A stretch of DNA of 8,281 nucleotides, taken from NCBI GenBank assembly GCA_002697825.1, contig NZYH01000018.1, positions 23,157 to 31,437 of the forward strand, in the 5' to 3' direction. Position numbers and translations under genes: made by a program. The first letter of the stretch is position 1; every line of letters starts with the position of its first letter. Source of the DNA: Nitrospina sp. (GTDB lineage: Bacteria; Nitrospinota; Nitrospinia; Nitrospinales; VA-1). This document shows, in pieces, positions 6,740-8,281 of this stretch. The notes beneath the pieces are model-generated. The model was not told the origin of the DNA. It was given only the letters and a program-made list of their open reading frames with translations, and did not search any database.

Positions 6740-7813
6740 TTATCCGTTTTTCCCTGCCTTCTTAATTTTGGTAGAAGCTTCATCTTGCTCAGGAGAGTTT
6801 TTTTCTGGTGTGCTTCCAGACTGTCCCAAAAGGCCCAACTTTTGGCGCAGTTGGCTTTCAATTTCATTGGCAATTTCCAGGTTTTCTCCAAGAAAACGTT
6901 TAGAGTTTTCTCGTCCTTGTCCTATTCGGTTCTCTTTATATGAAAACCAGGTACCACTTTTTACGATGATTTCATTGGCTACTCCTAGGTCAAGAAGGTC
7001 TCCCATTTTGGATATTCCTTTTCCATAAATAATATCAAATTCGCAATTACGGAAAGGTGGAGCTACTTTATTTTTTACCACTTTTGCGCGGGTACGATTA
7101 CCAATGACTTCTTCCCCATCTTTTAGAGCAGCGATACGACGAATATCTATTCGAACAGAAGAATAAAATTTGAGGGCATTTCCGCCCGTCGTTGTTTCAG
7201 GGTTTCCAAACATAACACCAATTTTCATACGAATTTGATTAATAAAGATTAGGCACGTATTTGATTTATTGATTACTCCAGCCAATTTACGCATGGCCTG
7301 AGACATAAGCCTTGCTTGAAGACCCATGTGCGAATCACCCATATCTCCATCGAGTTCAGCTTTTGGAACTAGTGCAGCAACAGAATCTACAATGATGACG
7401 TCTACTGCACCACTTCGGATGAGCACCTCTGCGATTTCCAGAGTCTGTTCACCCGTATCAGGTTGAGAGAGAAGGAGATCCTCTAGGTTGACTCCCAGGT
7501 TTCTGGCATACTCCGGATCGAGAGCATGCTCTGCGTCAATGAAGGCTGCAACACCACCAGATTTCTGAGCTTCTGCGATGATGTGTAAAGTTAAACTAGT
7601 TTTTCCTGATGCTTCAGGGCCATAAATTTCGACTATTCTTCCCTTTGGAACTCCCCCAACTCCTAAAGCACTATCCAGCGATATAGAACCGGTAGAAATG
7701 ACATCCACTCCTTTTTGACTTCCAGCTTGCCCTAGTTTCATAATAGAGCCTTTGCCGAATTGTTTTTCGATTTGTGTGAGTGCCAATTCCAGTGCTTTAT
7801 CCCTCTCGCCCAT
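6740..7813 (-). CDS. recA: Recombinase RecA
   Basis: RecA forms ATP-dependent filaments on single-stranded DNA, performs strand exchange, and activates LexA self-cleavage in the SOS response. From the ATG at 7813 the protein has 357 residues, near the E. coli length (353). It shows Walker A GPEASGKT (65-72), the catalytic Glu95 in [13 protein letters not shown], Walker B VIIVD (139-143), the loop-L1 region [19 protein letters not shown] (about 159-177), and the L2 DNA-binding region [20 protein letters not shown] (190-209). There is no intein or frameshift. The start codon is doubled (ATG ATG). AAGGGGG ends 4 bases before the second ATG but only 1 base before the first (7816), so I chose the second. 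The C-terminal tail after about residue 330 is Ser/Pro/Glu-rich and ends with four lysines in its last eight residues, unlike the strongly acidic tail of E. coli RecA. It probably heads the recX-pilD-coiled-coil transcription unit. Confidence 0.98.
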   Translation of the reverse strand: MGERDKALELALTQIEKQFGKGSIMKLGQAGSQKGVDVISTGSISLDSALGVGGVPKGRIVEIYGPEASGKTSLTLHIIAEAQKSGGVAAFIDAEHALDPEYARNLGVNLEDLLLSQPDTGEQTLEIAEVLIRSGAVDVIIVDSVAALVPKAELDGDMGDSHMGLQARLMSQAMRKLAGVINKSNTCLIFINQIRMKIGVMFGNPETTTGGNALKFYSSVRIDIRRIAALKDGEEVIGNRTRAKVVKNKVAPPFRNCEFDIIYGKGISKMGDLLDLGVANEIIVKSGTWFSYKENRIGQGRENSKRFLGENLEIANEIESQLRQKLGLLGQSGSTPEKNSPEQDEASTKIKKAGKNG

Positions 7814-7817
7814 CATT

Positions 7818-7824
7818 CCCCCTT
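7818..7824 (-). promoter_or_regulatory. recA ribosome binding site, decides between two ATGs
   Basis: AAGGGGG on the minus strand can pair with the 16S tail CCUCCUU over seven bases, including one G-U pair. The spacer is 4 bases to the ATG at 7813 and 1 base to the ATG at 7816, so the second ATG is favoured. The upstream part of this site also lies within an 8-bp sequence repeated in inverse orientation at 7882-7889. Confidence 0.65.
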
Positions 7825-7832
7825 GCTATTTA

Positions 7833-7850
7833 TTATGTCTAGGATCATAA
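7833..7850. promoter_or_regulatory. Dyad TTATG-N8-CATAA in the recA leader, possible operator
   Basis: A 5-8-5 inverted repeat lies between the predicted recA transcription start and the ribosome binding site. Its half-site spacing equals that of a LexA-type box (CTGT-N8-ACAG), but the half-sites differ from any LexA consensus I know. The arms are AT-rich and short, so chance is a real possibility. A second small dyad, ATAAT-GG-ATTAT (7863-7874), overlaps the -10 element. Confidence 0.2.
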
Positions 7851-7869
7851 AATAATTCATTCATAATGG

Positions 7870-7897
7870 ATTATACCTTGGATAGCAAGAACCACAA
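7870..7897 (-). promoter_or_regulatory. recA promoter, sigma-70 type
   Basis: A perfect TATAAT (7870-7875) lies about 55 bases before the recA start on the minus strand. A partial -35, TTGTGG (7892-7897), stands 16 bases upstream of it. Transcription would begin near 7863 and probably carry recA, recX, pilD and the coiled-coil gene. No canonical proteobacterial (CTGT-N8-ACAG) or Gram-positive (GAAC-N4-GTTC) LexA box is visible in the leader. Confidence 0.5.
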
Positions 7898-7987
7898 AAC
7901 CCAAACAATGAGGAAAAGTGAAAGAAAGAGGTGGAGGGATCTAAAAATAATATAATTAAAGAGTTCGAAGCGAGGCGATGAGATGTA

Positions 7988-8194
7988 TTAAGTTGTTAAT
8001 TTTGATTCCGGGGAACGGCCGAAACCTAGAATAGTGGCGCGAAAACTCCTATTTTGAATACTGTCATACTTCTGCAAAATCAGCCTTTTCATAATTTCTT
8101 TACACTCTTTTTGGGATATCTCTCCTAACTCTAATTTCTTTTTAAGAAACTGTACCTTCTTTGGCTCCAAAAGTGATCGCAAACCGGTATTCAT
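7988..8194 (-). CDS. Small basic protein, 68 residues, function unknown
   Basis: The frame could open at 8257, but an internal ATG at 8194 is preceded by AAAGG with a 7-base spacer, so I take that start. The protein (MNTGLRSLLEPKKVQF...) is Lys-rich and mostly predicted helical, with no signal peptide or membrane segment from this start. Residues 14-40 (from VQFLKKKLELGEISQKECKE) have the rhythm L..L...G.Is..E...i...L, loosely like SHOCT-type short helical domains, which are often oligomerisation modules. That likeness is weak. The tail, residues 50-68, is polar with FGRSPES. It lies 174 bp upstream of recA on the same strand, probably as a separate unit because recA has its own promoter. Composition and the ribosome binding site favour a real gene, but a short spurious frame cannot be excluded. 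Confidence 0.5.
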   Translation of the reverse strand: MNTGLRSLLEPKKVQFLKKKLELGEISQKECKEIMKRLILQKYDSIQNRSFRATILGFGRSPESKLTT

Positions 8195-8201
8195 GCCATA
8201 G

Positions 8202-8206
8202 CCTTT
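8202..8206 (-). promoter_or_regulatory. Ribosome binding site of the 68-residue small protein
   Basis: AAAGG on the minus strand stands 7 bases before the ATG at 8194. No comparable site was noted for the upstream ATG at 8257, so this favours the shorter protein. Confidence 0.45.
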
Positions 8207-8281
8207 CTTGTAAACAAACAAGTTGATTGAGATACGGAAGATTATCATCTCCAGCATAAATTGTAAAGCATTGAATTTTAT

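Noticed and set aside
6713..7028. Plus-strand open frames of 76 and 86 codons opposite recA
   Set aside because: They are antisense to highly conserved recA coding sequence, with no protein features and no ribosome binding site.
6740..7813. Intein in recA
   Set aside because: The protein is contiguous through Walker A, Walker B, L1 and L2 at the normal length, with no inserted domain.
8195..8257. Longer start (ATG at 8257) for the small protein, giving a hydrophobic N-terminus MLEMIIFRISINLFV
   Set aside because: The internal ATG has a well-placed AAAGG. The upstream extension could be a weak signal-like helix, but I saw no support for it.

Overview
The window looks like a piece of an AT-rich Gram-negative bacterial chromosome. 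The evidence is a proteobacterial-style separate AccA subunit, a prepilin peptidase with the two-CXXC zinc site, an MsbA-like ABC exporter half-unit, and RecA next to RecX. The sequence alone does not fix the lineage. The gene set would fit a Deltaproteobacteria-like or Nitrospinota-like marine bacterium, but that is a low-confidence guess from general protein style. I see no phage, transposon, CRISPR, tRNA or rRNA signal, and no gap longer than 300 bases without a gene.

Left part (1-2071, + strand): a leucine-rich-repeat protein built of eleven phased repeats, whose reading frame is open to the window edge, is followed by accA (acetyl-CoA carboxylase carboxyltransferase alpha subunit). Middle part: an MsbA-like ABC exporter on the minus strand ends 13 bases from accA in convergent orientation. 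It is divergent from an aldo/keto reductase on the plus strand, with about 100 bp between their starts. The reductase overlaps the next gene tail to tail by 11 bp.

Right part (4866-8194, all minus strand), read in transcription order: a 68-residue basic small protein; a 174-bp leader with a convincing -10 element; recA; recX 8 bases later; a type IV prepilin peptidase (pilD) 6 bases after that, with its ribosome binding site inside the end of recX; and 42 bases on, a single-pass coiled-coil membrane protein of unknown function. recA-recX-pilD-coiled-coil looks like one transcription unit. It would join the recombinase and its modulator to the enzyme that matures type IV pilins or pseudopilins.

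Most genes are ordinary housekeeping genes. The points most worth a second look are the LRR solenoid, the recA-recX-pilD-coiled-coil linkage, the uncharacterised coiled-coil protein, the small protein, and the dyad symmetries in the recA leader. I did not find a clear candidate for a wholly new system.
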